From Aradus depressus (taxonomy: Eukaryota; Arthropoda; Insecta; Hemiptera; Aradidae), in the NCBI GenBank assembly GCA_963662175.1, contig OY759215.1, forward strand, positions 17,163,079-17,227,078: a DNA stretch of 64,000 nucleotides, given 5' to 3'. Under the pieces are notes generated by a model. It did not search any database, was not told the origin of the DNA, and saw only the letters and a list, made by a program, of their open reading frames with translations. How positions within the stretch are numbered: the stretch's first letter is position 1; the number at the start of each line of letters is the position of its first letter. The position numbers were made by a program, and so were the translations under genes. Positions 21,124 through 33,179 of this stretch are shown one piece after another.

Positions 21124-23468
21124 ATTATGACTTAAATTTACTAGGTTTATTTTTTTTCATAATAGAAAAGTATAAAAAAAAGTATAATTGAATTGATTAA
21201 TTAATTTATAAAATTTAAGAAAACAATTTTATCTCATCAAAGTATGCATCTATTTACATATTTTCGTAATTATTACTGTTTACGTTATTGTCAGTTTGTC
21301 CATTACCAGTTACAGCTTATACAGGAGTATTCTCTAAAAATGACACAATAGCATTAATTTATATAAATATTATAACGAGTATAAGATGAACAGCTGCGCA
21401 TATTAACAACTGAAGCCGTTGTGCGTCACTTCCGTTGCACATTCGTGACGAACAAAATTACAGCTCGGGTTTCGTGAGAAATTTCACATCAAAACTTTTT
21501 AAAAACTAGTATTTTGTCCCCAGATTTGGGCGATTTATTTGTAATCGATTTATGTAATCGATCAAAACCTGCCCCTTCTCTATTTTCAAAGGGTTTCAGA
21601 ATTCCGTAAAAATTTTAGTGTCATCAAAATTAATCTAACAGATCCCTGGAGATTAGTCGGCAGGATTCCCTTGATTCTATTTTCCGTAATTTTGAAAAAA
21701 AAAAATGGCTTATAACATGTCATTTGTCGAAGAAACTCTTTCACTGCGTTAAAGGAATCTGATTAGCCAATGTTGCTCATTCCATTGACTGAAACGAAAA
21801 ATCAGCATAAAGAGAGGAGTTGTGTCGACTGACGTGGTATGATGATATGACAGTTTTACGGGCTATTGATAAGTTACGTGTGTTACAAGCCTGGGACGTG
21901 ATATCCAAATCACGTGAAAGTTAGAATGGTGCATTCGCATTTCGCTATGTAATCTGGATATAGAAAATGTAAAAAAAATAAAATTTAATTTAATGAAATT
22001 TTTACTATCGTGTTCTTTTATATACTCGAGGATAGAGGCGTAATCAGGGCCGGATCTAAGGTCTCTAGGCTGAAATGTTCTCTCGGCCTTTTAGACCAAG
22101 CACAGAGAATGTTATTCCAGTTCCCATAAATGTTAAAATTATTGCTCTTATGCAACGATAAAGACAAAGTATGATATTAATAAAACAAGTTAAATTGTAT
22201 ATGTTAATTCCTTTACAATAGTATATAATATCTAGATTTGTATACTTCTGGCGCTTTCCTGGATTTAACTTTCTCAGGTACACAGAGAAATTTGGTGTTC
22301 GAATTTTGGGAAGTGGGGTGATTACGAAAATTTCAATAACTATCAATATAATGTATCGATAGGAAATTTTAAATGTGAATTCACTGAAGAGAAGGGACCA
22401 GAGGAGGATTTTTAGTTTAACTAGAAACTATAATAACTACCGATGTCTTGAGTATATGTATAGTACAGTCCCTCTGTAAGTCATCTATTAATTTTTATTC
22501 AAATCGGTTGCTTGATTTTAGATGGAGTGCGAAAACTGTTAACTTAATTCGTGCTGAGCAAGTTCATTGCCGATGGTTATTTGACGAACTTTTTGTAAAT
22601 TTTTGTTGTCAGTTTTCAATGGTTAAAACTATGATAGTGTGCCGGATTTAGGTCTCATTAAATTCACTTTTTTTTCTTGATCCGGCACTTGAGATCAGAA
22701 GAGAGCACAGATTATTTTCATGAATGTTGTAATGCGTCTAAAGTAACCAGGGGAAAATTTCCCATTTTGTGGGAAAAATAAAGATTCTGTTAAAAAAAGG
22801 AAAACGGAATTTTTCCACTCTTCAGACTCGGACATTTCGAATTCGATGTCATATCTTCTGTTAAGTTTTAACAAGACCTAACCACCACTATCCAAATTTT
22901 ACAGGAGAAGCAACAATTGATTTAATCTATTCATTGAATGGGCAATTATGAAAAGTTGAATCTGGCAATCAAATTGAAGCAACGAACTACGAAGACCGAT
23001 CGAGGCCGAAGGACCGATGTCCCTCGTGATCACGTCTGACATCACTCGGGAGTCAGAGGAACAGTGTTGTCAGACGTACGAACTTTCAACGAACATAGAC
23101 CATGTTCGTACCCATAATATACGTTCATTTCTATGTGCTATATTTTTTATAATTATATTTTTAATAATAACAAAAACCCAAATTTAACGCAGCGACGTCT
23201 TTTGAGTATCGATATATACATATACATAAAACCACAGTAAAAGGATTTTTTGATGAAAATCTTCAATTTGAAAAAAAATGGGAAAAATAGTGGGAAATCT
23301 TACTGATCTTGAGTGGGAAAACAAGGGAAAATTGGTTCACCGTGGAGGGAAAACTAAAAAATCTATGTGGAAGCCTTGATAGTAAAACATCTTTAAGATG
23401 GTTCACACGAGAAAGTAAAACTGGTGGGACGAGAGTCCTAAATATGGCAGGTATTTGTGTGTTGACAG
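21124..23468. other. Upstream region of choline transporter gene, no gene seen
   Basis: At 22047 'cagggccggatctaagg' looks like a hAT-type terminus without a partner. The rest has no coding or RNA feature I can support. Promoter and 5' non-coding exons of the choline transporter may lie here or further upstream, but I cannot place them. Confidence 0.4.
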
Positions 23469-23640
23469 GCTAGGATGATCAACGTGAGTGGTGTGATATC
23501 TGTGGTCCTCTTCTACCTCCTCATCCTGGGTGTGGGGATATGGGCGGCACGCAAGAAGCAGGCTGGCAACGACTCCGAAGAGGAGGTTATGTTGGCCGGA
23601 CGAAGCATCGGCCTTTTCGTCGGCATATTCACCATGACAG
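23469..23640 (+). CDS. ChT: High-affinity choline transporter, coding exon 1
   Basis: First coding exon of an SLC5A7/ChT orthologue, a sodium- and chloride-dependent transporter that returns choline to cholinergic nerve terminals. The acceptor (gttgacag) ends at 23468, six nt of 5' UTR follow, and the ATG is at 23475, so an upstream non-coding exon is implied. It encodes residues 1-55 plus one base: TM1 ([17 protein letters not shown]), a short charged loop ([13 protein letters not shown]) and [17 protein letters not shown]. The donor g|gtaac at 23641 leaves phase 1. The sequence is nearly colinear with insect ChT, and the start codon matches the family start (MIN). Confidence 0.95.
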
Positions 23641-23674
23641 GTAACTCACCTGTTATACTTGTAGAATGATTTGC

Positions 23675-24260
23675 TATAATAATAATAATATTTATTTTCG
23701 CTATACCATAATATGGTAATAGGATACATCATAAGAATGTATGTATTATGAGCTTATAAATTAGATACATAAACAGATATTAACTTTTAGAGTCTGTCAC
23801 ACATGGATTAGAATTAACAATACTACTAAAAAATGAAATGAAATTATCAAATAAATACTTGAAAATATGAGTACAAAAATAATAATATTATACAGTAGAT
23901 AAAAAAGTATAATATATTATATTATAATAAATACAGTAGGTACATTTTTTAATCTAATTAAACATTTTTATAACTTCCGGAAGTGGCTTTTTCAAGATGA
24001 CATTTCGGGACGTTCTTACGTCCCTTCCTCAAATCACAAATATGGAAAAGAGAAAGAAAACAAAATAACAATAACAAATATAAAAAGTATATGTATAAAA
24101 ATAAATAAATAAAATAAAAATACATAAGAGAGAAAAACAAAAGAAATAAATTAGTATTTAAATAATAACAATTAATGATTAAAACGCAGATTCGACAGAC
24201 ATTAAGAGGAATCTCTAGAAGAACTCTGTCAAAAAAATAAAATGGAAGCTATGTATCAGA
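23675..24260 (-). mobile_element. Penelope-like repeat with degenerate hammerhead
   Basis: Diverged copy of the 16225/34437 repeat, beginning after (AAT)n with 'atggtaataggatacatc'. On the minus strand, stem II GGGACG with CGUCCC is perfect and GAAA is kept, but the core reads TTGAGGA (C3 changed), at about 24029-24004. It lies at the start of intron 1 of the choline transporter. Confidence 0.6.
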
Positions 24261-24923
24261 TATAATGTTTTTGACATGATTTTTTAATAATGGTTATTTC
24301 ATTACTTTTGAACAATAAGAAAAAAAATCCGTTTCCGAATTGAGCGTTTCTCCTAACATAATCATTTTTAGTTGAAGTTTAAATTTTATTATTGTTTTTA
24401 TTGTCTTCAAGAAGTGGGGAAGGGCATTAAATTATATATAAGTTATACTTTTTCAAAAAGAGAGGAGCAATGTTTAGTTATTCGAACATCTTCTTTCTTC
24501 CTGGTATCGTAATCATGACTAGAATTGTTAAGAGGGAAACTATTTTTATTTTTCTTACTAATTATTAATGTTTCAAATATTTCTTTGCAACTTGTTTTTT
24601 GAGTAATACTACATTTATTATTCTTAGTGCTTTCTATTGAAGTCTAAAAATATTAATACTCGAACTACAAGCTATGTTTGTTTGTCAGGAATAAATGTTC
24701 AACGTATGAAGGTTCCTTGTGGTATTAACATTTAGCCTGATTATAGTGTTTAGACGAATACAGGAAACCTCTTTCTTATCCGTTCCATTGTGGAAACTTG
24801 TGATAATACTTTTTCGACTGCTTAAGCTTTGTACATGGAGTAATTCTGTTATTTATTGATCGGACATATTCGTCTGTTTGTTAGAACATACTTTCACTAT
24901 AACAATCTAAAACTGGTACGTAC

Positions 24924-25382
24924 AATTAAAAAAATGATAAATAGAACACTTATATTGTCTAATTCCACATACATATACATAAATGTGTACCGGTTTCGGC
25001 TTACGCCATCGTCAGCACCAGGTTCAACAATAATGGAGATATGAGCTAGAAACGAGTTCGTTTTCAAATATATCCATAGTTGGTCAATACCGTTAGAATT
25101 GGGATTTCCACCCCCTAGGAAAACGGCTCGTATTCAAATATAACCACAGTTTGTCAATACCGTTAGAATAGGGATTTCCACCCCTTGGGCGGAGGACCCC
25201 TTCTACCCCAGGTATTCTTAAGTTAATATAAATATGTCTGCCTAGCTCATATCTCCATTATTGTTGAACCTTCTGCTTACGATGGCGTAAGCCGAAACCG
25301 GTACACATTTATTTATATGTATTTGGAATTAGACAATATAAGAGTTCAATAAAAAGTGCTTTATTTATCATCTTTTTAATTT
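24924..25382. mobile_element. Head-to-head fold-back element with paired hammerhead motifs
   Basis: The arm at 24924-25049 is the reverse complement of 25248-25382 with about 90% identity (shared 'tagctcatatctccattatt', 'gccgaaaccggtacac', 'gaattagacaatataag'). The spacer holds two tandem copies of a unit of about 70 nt (25051-25119 and 25120-25188). Each arm carries a hammerhead motif pointing into its own arm. It lies in intron 1 of the choline transporter. Confidence 0.85.
24986..25018 (-). ncRNA. Hammerhead-ribozyme-like motif, locus 4 (best match)
   Basis: On the minus strand the core CTGACGA (25015-25009) is followed by stem II GGC/GCC closed by the GNRA tetraloop GUAA, then GAAAC (24997-24993). 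The palindrome ACCGGU supplies stem III, H17 is A, and 1.1-1.3 CAC pairs with GUG just before the core (stem I, three base pairs). Every invariant residue is present. The opposite arm (25276-25298, plus strand) is identical in stem II and stem III but reads CTTACGA, so the essential G5 is U there. Confidence 0.7.
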
Positions 25383-26145
25383 TATTTAATATTTCTACAA
25401 TATCGACACAAAACATGTATTCGGACTTTAAAGCTAGTACGTCAGATAGGGGGCTGAACAAATTGTCGGAATTTTTTTTATCAATCGTTTCAGAAATATG
25501 AACAGGTGAAAAGGCGGAAAAAGCTCAAAATTGAGTACGTTTTGAATGTTTCAAATGGCTATAAGTCAAAACCTATCTTGATGGACTTAATGTTCAGCCC
25601 TTCGATTGAGCTTTATTCTGATGTATCATGTCTTGAATAATCCTTTTTCAAGAAATTTACAAAATATTGATTTGTAATTAAGTCAAAAACACAATTTTAA
25701 TGTTTGGCCAAAAATATTTGTTATAACATCTTTCCAAAATTGGCAATTACTATCCCATTATCGCCAGAACCTCAACATTTTCTATAAAATGAATTATAAG
25801 CCTTCAACCGCCTGCGTCCCTCTCCCTTGTTTTTAGATAGATTGTTAAAAAATTTCGGGATTTGCTGTGGTCAGAACGAGAGAGGTATTTGTCCGAAAGG
25901 GCACGAACCGAAGCTCTACTTCAGCGAGAGAGTGTTTTGAAGTGAAACATCAAAACTTGTAAGCAAGTGACCATTCGCTCCGGTATGTAGTTCGCTGACA
26001 GCCGTCTTCCTTTCGTCACCGCGGTCGAGTTCTTCTACAGCTGGACTTCCAAATTGCCTTCCGCCGAACTAAAGATGACGAAGAACACAACAGTTGACTG
26101 AAATTTCTAATTGCAGCAGGCATACGTTACGGACAAGACGGCAAA
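25383..26145. other. Intron 1 stretch, nothing recognised
   Basis: No coding, RNA or clear repeat feature is visible between the fold-back element and the retroposed insert at 26146. Confidence 0.4.
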
Positions 26146-26364
26146 AAATTATACACCGGGGCCTAAGCCCAATGCCTGAAGAGAGACGCCCAGTTGTGCC
26201 GTTGCTTGTCCCCTGGCCTGGTTGGGACGCTCACTGGGTGCCCCGGGGTCCTGTGCGGGGTCCCCCCCTCCGTTCGCCCCCCGGTTTCTCTGCGGGATCT
26301 CGTACTTATTTGAACAGTCAGGCATCAATGACCCTCGCGGTTGAAATGCCATAAAAAAAAAAAA
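26146..26364 (+). mobile_element. Short GC-rich retroposed insert with poly(A) and target-site duplication
   Basis: A 219-bp GC-rich block ends in a run of 14 or more A and is bracketed by an exact 11-bp direct repeat AAGACGGCAAA (26135-26145 and 26365-26375). These are hallmarks of LINE-mediated insertion. Base composition is unlike the surroundings. There are no Pol III boxes of the local SINE type and no recognised protein. The 86-residue frame is a by-product. It could be a 5'-truncated LINE tail or a retroposed cellular RNA. Confidence 0.8.
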
Positions 26365-27185
26365 AAGACGGCAAAGATTGAAGGCGACTATAATATTGTG
26401 GAAGTCGAAAATAGTATGCGTCAAAGAGGGTTTGAACATCTTCTCGAATAGCTGGCGTATCTATAAAACGAAGCAGCTAGAGTTGGTCGGCTAAGAGCAT
26501 CTGAAGGTCAATCACTGATATAACTTCATTGATCCAAAAACCGATATGTGGAGAATGTGGAGGCGTCTTTGGGGTTCAATGAAGTGACGGTATGAAGATC
26601 ATCGCGACAAGGTACGTCACCATCTCATATCTGGTGGAGCTCATGTGACGTAAAGATATTGGTGACGCAGATTCATTCTACGCCATCAAAAGAGCCTGGT
26701 CTCCTGATCTTGGTTATTGAGTTTATATTGTTATGTTTTTTTAATATAAATAAACTTTAATAATTCAATGTCCGAATACATTTCTGCGATCTGTGTCGAC
26801 TTAGTGGAAAGATAATAAAATAAATAAAAACAAACAACTTGTCAGCATTTGAACTTTGTGTTCAGGATGTCGTAAACTGAAACCGGCTATTTTATTTCTT
26901 GTTCCTATGTAAATATAATTCAATTTATGGAAAATCTTGGTGCCGATAATGAATAAAAATCGTGTTTAAATGTTTATTTAATATGAATTAAATGGGTGAA
27001 GAAAACATACAAAAAAAAAAATTACATTATGTTCAGATTATTGGTAGAACTGAACAACAGGGTAGATTTTAGTTTATATTTTACAAGCTAGGTTGCCGAA
27101 AAAGCTACTTTTGACACATGTCTGATTAATGTGTTTCTTAAGCTTCTCTGGGATGATAAGTTGCTTTTTTTCGGCATTTTTTTTT
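26365..27185. other. Intron 1 stretch with degenerate hammerhead-like relic
   Basis: At 26862-26886 (plus strand) 'caggatgtcgtaaactgaaa' followed by 'ccgg' resembles the locus-4 motif but lacks the CUGA. The rest (including a possible decayed coding stretch near 26376-26520) is not recognised. Confidence 0.35.
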
Positions 27186-27304
27186 CCAAATGTCTTTTTT
27201 TTTCTTTAACAATATTTCGGGACACTTCCATGTCCCTTCTTCGGGTGACAATGAACAAAATAGGGAAATGGAAGTGTGCCGAAATATTTTCAAAGAAAAA
27301 AAAG
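27186..27304. mobile_element. Small fold-back with hammerhead-like stem II
   Basis: Arms of about 42 bp (27186-27232 against 27262-27304; 'atatttcgggacacttccat' and its near-complement) surround a loop of about 30 nt. On the minus strand stem II is GGGACA with UGUCCC around UGGAAG, followed by GAAA. The core reads CCGAAGA (U4 changed to C). Stem II differs from loci 24007/34765 (GGGACG with CGUCCC) by a compensated base pair. Confidence 0.6.
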
Positions 27305-27820
27305 ACAGCTCTAGGAAAAAAACCCGGAAAAATCAATTTTATTTAAATGCACTTTTAAACATAAAAATGACAAAATTATTCTGAATTATGTAATGATATC
27401 AATAACTGAATGTTGACTTGGGTGAAGATAAGATGCCGCTTCCGAATAGCGTCACGTACTAGTTGGATCAGCTACTGAACGTGGTGGCTCATGAATGAAT
27501 GAATATATATTTTATTTATTCATGCACTTACAATATCGAGTATAAAATACTGACAATGGCCAGGGCCGTCTGCCAGGAGAGGAAGGGTCAACAACTGCAA
27601 AAATAAATAATGAAAGGTCATACAAAATTAAAAAAAAATCCTGTACCATTGTACAATAAAAATAAAATAAAGTAAAAAGAAAAATAATTAAAATAAGACA
27701 GATAGGCCTAACAATGGCAATAACAATTGTAATAAAGTGGAACAATAAACTATAGGTACTGTAATAAGAAAAACAAAGAACATGGATGTAACTGTAAAGT
27801 ATGGCTCTTGTATGTTTCAG

Positions 27821-27928
27821 CTACTTGGGTGGGCGGTGGGTACATCAACGGGACCGCGGAGGCCATCTACACCTCGGGACTGGTCTGGTGTCAGGCCCCC
27901 TTCGGCTACGCCCTCAGTCTAGTCTTCG
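27821..27928 (+). CDS. ChT: High-affinity choline transporter, coding exon 2
   Basis: 108 nt with acceptor (tgtatgtttcag) ending at 27820 and donor g|gtaag at 27929; phase 1 in and out. It encodes residues 56-91: the family signature [17 protein letters not shown] and then a transmembrane segment ([12 protein letters not shown]). The [14 protein letters not shown] motif lies in the SLC5 transmembrane bundle and is almost invariant in choline transporters. Intron 1 before it is about 4.2 kb, full of fold-back repeats. Confidence 0.95.
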
Positions 27929-28606
27929 GTAAGTCTCACACCTTTCTTTATAGAACAACTAAACTGACAATATGACCGGTTTCTCCAAGGTAGGACGACC
28001 ATGAAGGAATCAGGATAGACTCAATCAATTCTCTCACTATATAATGACATATTTTTTTGTATAATCATGGTCTATAGTCGGTTGAGTTAATTATAACCGA
28101 ATTCACTAGATACAGGAGCTCATCCACCCCCTTCACTAATTACCAAACCCCCTTTTCACACCAACCTTGACTAAATTATAATAAACAATATAAAGAAAGA
28201 CGTATGTTTTTATGTTTTTTAAAAACATTATCTATTTCAGAAAATATATGGGAATACTTTCGGTATAGCTAGCTATCTTCTTCATACTCGACGCTAAATG
28301 GAAGTTCAACCAGTTTACAACCCAAACTGTCCCTTTTTCAGCCGCCACGGGGTTTTTCTCTCCCTCCTGTACAGTTAAGTCTTAAAATATGGAAATCATT
28401 TTGTGAAATAGACAATATTTTTAAAAATGTACCTTTTTCTTTATATTTTTTATAAGTATTTCACTACATCTAGACAAAAAATGTTATCATTAATTTATAA
28501 TATTTATTTCTGTTAAACAATAACATGGTAATTGAATATAATTTTGTATATCAAAATCGATTATAAATTATACAAATGAGCAAAATCTTAGAATACAAAC
28601 ACATAA

Positions 28607-29075
28607 TGATGTGACCATGACAGGACTTTCTTATACCAACCGCTTTGCACAGGTGACTCTCCTTCCCCCTCTCCTCTCTCAAATTCATTTCATACTGGCC
28701 TTTATATGAAAGAAATGTTTTTTTTGTTTCATTGCACAAAGTATTGTGAGAGTGACTTTTTTATACCCAGTAATGCCAGTATGAAACAATTTTGAGAAAG
28801 GGGAGAAGGAGGGGGAGTGATCTGTATAAAATTGGTTGGTATAAGAAAGACCTATTATAGCCACATCACATATATACATACAGGCATTACTGGGAATAAG
28901 AAAGTCTTATGAAAGTTGAGCGGGTTTCTTTTTTCATTATAGGTTCAGTGTAATTCTGAGAGTGATTTTCTTATAATGTCAATATGAAATGAAATTGGGA
29001 GGGGGAGGAAGAGTGATCTGTAAAAAAGTGGTTGGTATAAGAAAGTCTTCTCATGACCACATCAAATATGTATAT
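28607..29075. repeat. Fold-back MITE-like repeat, three copies
   Basis: The segment 28607-28702 is the reverse complement of 28768-28872 ('ttcttataccaaccg' and 'ggttggtataagaaag'; a C/T-rich tract against a G/A-rich tract). A third copy follows in direct orientation at 28965-29070. Another relative lies at 10650-10750. No coding potential; probably a small non-autonomous DNA element. Confidence 0.7.
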
Positions 29076-29529
29076 TTTATTTTTTCTTTATTTTTTATCC
29101 CTTTTAAAAGAAAACTACCAACTATAAAATGATATATTTTAAGATCCGTTTAAATGTGTTACATTTTAAACATTACTTTGAAGTATTTCGTACAGTAATT
29201 ATTATACACTCTTTGGAGCGGTAGGTATATATTTGTCATATTGGTCCAATCACAAATCTGGGGGCATACTGATTGTTGGAAATTTGATTATGATCATTTT
29301 TTGTGCAGACTAATTTTTCGATAGGATGATAGTTTTCGCATAAATCGAGCAGAAGTTTAAAAAAATAGGTTTCAATTTATTACGGTATTTGGCATGAATC
29401 TCACGAAAAAAGTAGGTATTCAGTATAAAATGTGTCCCAGTTTTTTTTTTTACAACTTTTGTTAGTAGAACGTTTTTTTGATTAAGTACGGTAACTTGTA
29501 AAAATTACTTTGGTCCAGAAGTCAAATGG

Positions 29530-29790
29530 TCTTAGTTTTCGTCCGATATCGGCCAAAATCTAATCAGATCTACGTTAGCACATGTGACATCCATATCAGT
29601 TCTCAAGTTCATTGCACTATAATCGTTTCTGAGGTAATATGCTCACCAAATTCCAGTCATATACACACGCACATTGCTTCGAAATAGTCAAAACGTGTTC
29701 AGGGAACTTTGAAAAGTGAAGTTTTGTTGAAAACTCGATCTCGAATTTTCCCAAGATTACAATACTTCCTTTTACTAAAGGTATAAGAAA
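29530..29790 (+). repeat. Dispersed repeat family, copy B
   Basis: Matches 12380-12590 in the same orientation and 47360-47530 in reverse ('aaaggtataagaaagt', 'tcgatctcgaattttccc'). The 139-residue minus-strand frame across 29617-30036 is not recognised and is partly built from this repeat, so I do not call it a gene. Confidence 0.65.
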
Positions 29791-31726
29791 GTTAAAATAT
29801 GTGACAATTTGAATATAAATACAAATTAGCCGTTCCAATGGCCGGGAGTAAATTGAGGTTAGACCAGTGTTGGAAAAATGAAGAAAAAAGTTGTGGGCCT
29901 TGGGAGCCTTGAAAGTTGAAGTTAGGCAGGGAAATATGTGAAGTAAGCCAGAGATAGGTATAGAGTGGTTGGCAATCCATTTAGTGGGATCGATACAGGG
30001 GTCAGTCGGCCATCCAACCTCAACTAGGCCCAACATTATCTGCTACTTGGTGGCGTACCTTGAGGGGGCCCTCACTATCAACTATTTTTATGAAAGTTTT
30101 TCACGTTTTTGTGTTATTATTCGGGCCAGACACTTTCTTGTAGTTCTTTTGGTTTTCTTCTCTCATAAGACTCTCCGCTATTTGAACACAAGGGAAAAAA
30201 TAATAAAATTTAGTAACTATAACAGGACTTTTTTAGGGTTACCAGACGTACTCTTTTTAGGTTTCCCTCTTTTATACCTACTATTTACTTTTTAAAGTTG
30301 TACTCTATTGTACTCTTTTTTATTATTTGTGATGTATAAAAATAATACACACATGAAATGATTAAATTATAAACATAAAAAAATTAATTATATTTATTTT
30401 TATATATAAGAAACCATTTCTTTTAAAACATATGCCAGTAAAAAACAAAACACGGCCATCAGCTGTTTTATTAGTGTGTGTAGAGAGAGTCGAGGCCTGG
30501 GAATGGCGACGGTCTGAGTGAAGGTAGACAGTGGTTTTTAGGCTTATGTTGTAATGAACTAAATAGAAAGATATTGACGGTGAAACTGATCCAAAAAGAA
30601 GGTACTTTTATTTGTTTATATGTACAGGATATATGCCCAGATATATATAACTTAATTTTAGCGAATGGCCCAAAATATAACACAAAAAGATTGAATTAGT
30701 GTTAAGAATTTAGTTTTTAAGATTTTTTTTCGATTTTTGTTTGTTTCAATGTTTAGTTTTTAATTTTAATAATGTAGATTTAAGATAATAAACCCAATAT
30801 TTGTTCTCGAAAATTCTATTCTATTCATATTCCCTGGACGACAAGATGGCATCTCATTAGAAATCCAAATGAAAAGTTTGTTCATTGAAATTTTTGTACA
30901 TTGCACCGCCGTGCGGCGTTTTTGGGAGAGATATTAAAATTGCCGCGCGTTTTGTTGTGACACGCACGACGATGCGTTTGCTAAACTCTCATACTTCGCC
31001 GATTGGCAGCATTCGTTGGAGTCCAAACTTTAAGAAAGCGTAATTTGAATCCGAATAACTTTTGACTGGGAACTGAAGCTTTCTATATCCTTGTCTTAGT
31101 GGAGTTGTCGTTATATATTATATTTTTTAAAAATTAGGTATATCTTGCCACACAATCCTCCCAGGAGATTGAAGAGGAAATGGAACCGTGACTTACTATA
31201 ATCCCAAATTGCAACCCTCCACTTATTGAAACAAAATCATAATATCCCCAAAATATTCATTGATAATAATCATAACATTCATTGTTTTTAATTTCGCCCA
31301 GAGGAGCTACCGCTGGGTAGCCTTCCTCTCTCATGCCAATCAAGACATCAACTATCAATCAAGTCCTCTTGGTAGCTGGTTGTTGTGTCATGGCAACAGT
31401 TGTGACCAATATTATTAAGACAAAAAAAAAATTAGGTACATTAGATCGTACTTTTCTGGGGGGCACCGGGCATTCTGGGGGGGGGGGCATGCCCACCCCT
31501 GCCCCCTCTAGCTACGCCAACGATTCTTTGTGCAGCTTGTGTGCAGGATGTATTTTATCCAAATCGCTGTACTCGCTTCACTTCGATCAACAATTTTAAT
31601 GAATTTATTTACAGGCATTTTTCCATCTAAATACTTGAATTACACTTCCTATTAATAATTTTATTCCTGTTAAGAAAGTGAAAAGGAGGAATGGGAAGTA
31701 ATAAAAGGGTTTGTTTTATTTTTCAG
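29791..31726. other. Rest of intron 2, no gene seen
   Basis: AT-rich intronic DNA. A G tract (about 11 G) and C-rich 'gcccacccctgccccctct' near 31470-31510 look like a hAT-type element edge. Nothing else is supportable. Confidence 0.4.
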
Positions 31727-31882
31727 GGGGTATCTTCTTCGCGAACCAGATGCGGCGGCAGGGCTACATCACGATGTTGGACCCGCTACAGGATGCCTTC
31801 GGAGGCAGAATGGGGGGACTCCTGTTTCTGCCAGCTCTCTGTGGCGAGGTCTTCTGGGCAGCTGGCATCCTCGCAGCTCTAG
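31727..31882 (+). CDS. ChT: High-affinity choline transporter, coding exon 3
   Basis: 156 nt with acceptor (ttatttttcag) ending at 31726 and donor g|gtaac at 31883; phase 1 in and out. It encodes residues 92-143: [20 protein letters not shown], an intracellular-loop segment, followed by a transmembrane segment ([19 protein letters not shown]). The order and phase match exon 2 and exon 4 exactly. No damage is visible. Confidence 0.95.
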   Translation, partial: GVSSSRTRCGGRATSRCWTRYRMPSEAEWGDSCFCQLSVARSSGQLASSQL

Positions 31883-32054
31883 GTAACCTTCTTTCTCAAA
31901 TCAATTATAACCTCCTTAGAAGTCTTGGAAGAGCCAAAGTAAAAAAAGAAAGACGTCAGTGAAACCAATTTACAGATTTGATTGAAAATCAATAGATGTC
32001 TTACTCGGGGAATGAATCAACAAACTAAATTTCATGTTGATATATTGGTTAGAT

Positions 32055-32362
32055 AAGGAGTGGCCAACTCGCGGCCCGCCTTGAATAATTTTACGGCCCG
32101 CAAGATTCATCACAATTTTTGAGTTGAGAAACAAATAACTCACTAGTTAAATATTATAGGTTCATTTCATTATTATCATTATTATATTATTTATGTTTAT
32201 ATGCATGATTAATAATAATTGATTCTGTTTTAAAGTTTCACTCTAATAATTTTTGTGCTGGGTTCAAATCTAATATGGGGATATATATTTTTATATGCGG
32301 CCCGCGGGATTATAATGCATTTCCAAAGTGGGCCGCAAGATCATTTGGGTTGACCACCCCTG
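32055..32362. mobile_element. hAT MITE, 308 bp, with 8-bp target-site duplication
   Basis: The ends (AAGGAGTGGCCAACTCGCGG; right end read inward CAGGGGTGGTCAACCCAAAT) are imperfect inverted repeats, with GCGGCCCGC-type subterminal blocks. An exact octamer GGTTAGAT flanks both sides (32047-32054 and 32363-32370), as expected for hAT. The interior is AT-rich and non-coding. It lies in intron 3 of the choline transporter. Confidence 0.85.
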
Positions 32363-32813
32363 GGTTAGATGGACAGTTATTAGGGTTTTTGAGTTGAGCC
32401 CTCCTTGTTTCATCTCCCATTTCTCTTTGAAAATTGATGAGTACCGTCCTAACGGGGTTCTGGATTTACATATAAAACTTACTGTCGGAAGGTTCATTAC
32501 ATTGGCAATTATTGAGACTTTGTTCTGGATATACATATATAATGTCGTGTCCGATATATTCATTCTATCAGGAGATCGTGTTCACACAAACACATGTAGA
32601 TGAAACTAATTTTTTCCATTTTCCAACTAAGGGAGTCGGAAAAAATGGACAACTCAACATCGAATTTCTGACCGATTACATAACTTTCCCTAATTTTGTG
32701 TCGCCGGGAAAGTAAAATTGGTGCCTGGAGTAGCACTTTCTCATCCTTCTAGTTACTGGTTATTTTTCAGTTGATTATTATTTTATAGCTCATGTTAAAA
32801 AAAACACTAGTTA

Positions 32814-33145
32814 GTTATTATGACACATGCACGGGCTTTAACTATGAGGTCATATCGCCTACTACCAGAGTGCTCTTTCGTCACTCTGGTGGACATGAGC
32901 CCGCCTCTACTGTGGGAGTCCTAAATTTTGCCTACCCTAAATTTTTATTCACCTGGGGTAGGGTCTTTAACGAGGACCTGACATCGTACAGGCTCGGGAC
33001 CATCGCTTAATGTCCCATCCGAAGGACGGCGTGCTCAAGTTTATTTTACCTCCCAGATAAAATAAACAAGTGCCTCGGCAGGATTTCGAACCCATGACCT
33101 TGAGCTCAGAAGTCAAACACGTATACCACTGAGCTACCGGCGCCC
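32814..33145 (-). mobile_element. tRNA-derived SINE, near full length
   Basis: Reverse-oriented copy. The tRNA-like head is at 33070-33145 (box A ctgagctaccgg, box B with one change, aggatttcgaaccc), the internal hairpin near 33040-33068, and the 3' end at 32814 with an AACTAACT-type tail. Confidence 0.9.
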
Positions 33146-33179
33146 ACAAAAAAACACTATATAGGTAATATGTTTTTGA

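Noticed and set aside
22690..23370. Possible terminal inverted repeat around 'ggggaaaatttcccattttg' and 'gtgggaaaacaagggaaaat'
   Set aside because: Similarity is mostly low-complexity G/A runs; no target duplication or matching ends.
16225..25382. A complete Penelope-like retroelement
   Set aside because: Only terminal or hammerhead-bearing repeats are seen; no RT or GIY-YIG endonuclease motifs were found in any frame.
26094..26354. 86-residue GC-rich reading frame as a gene
   Set aside because: It crosses the edge of the 26146-26364 retroposed insert, so the frame is a by-product of the insertion.
29617..30036. 139-residue minus-strand reading frame
   Set aside because: It overlaps a dispersed repeat (copies at 12380 and 47360), has no recognised domain and no convincing splice or start context.
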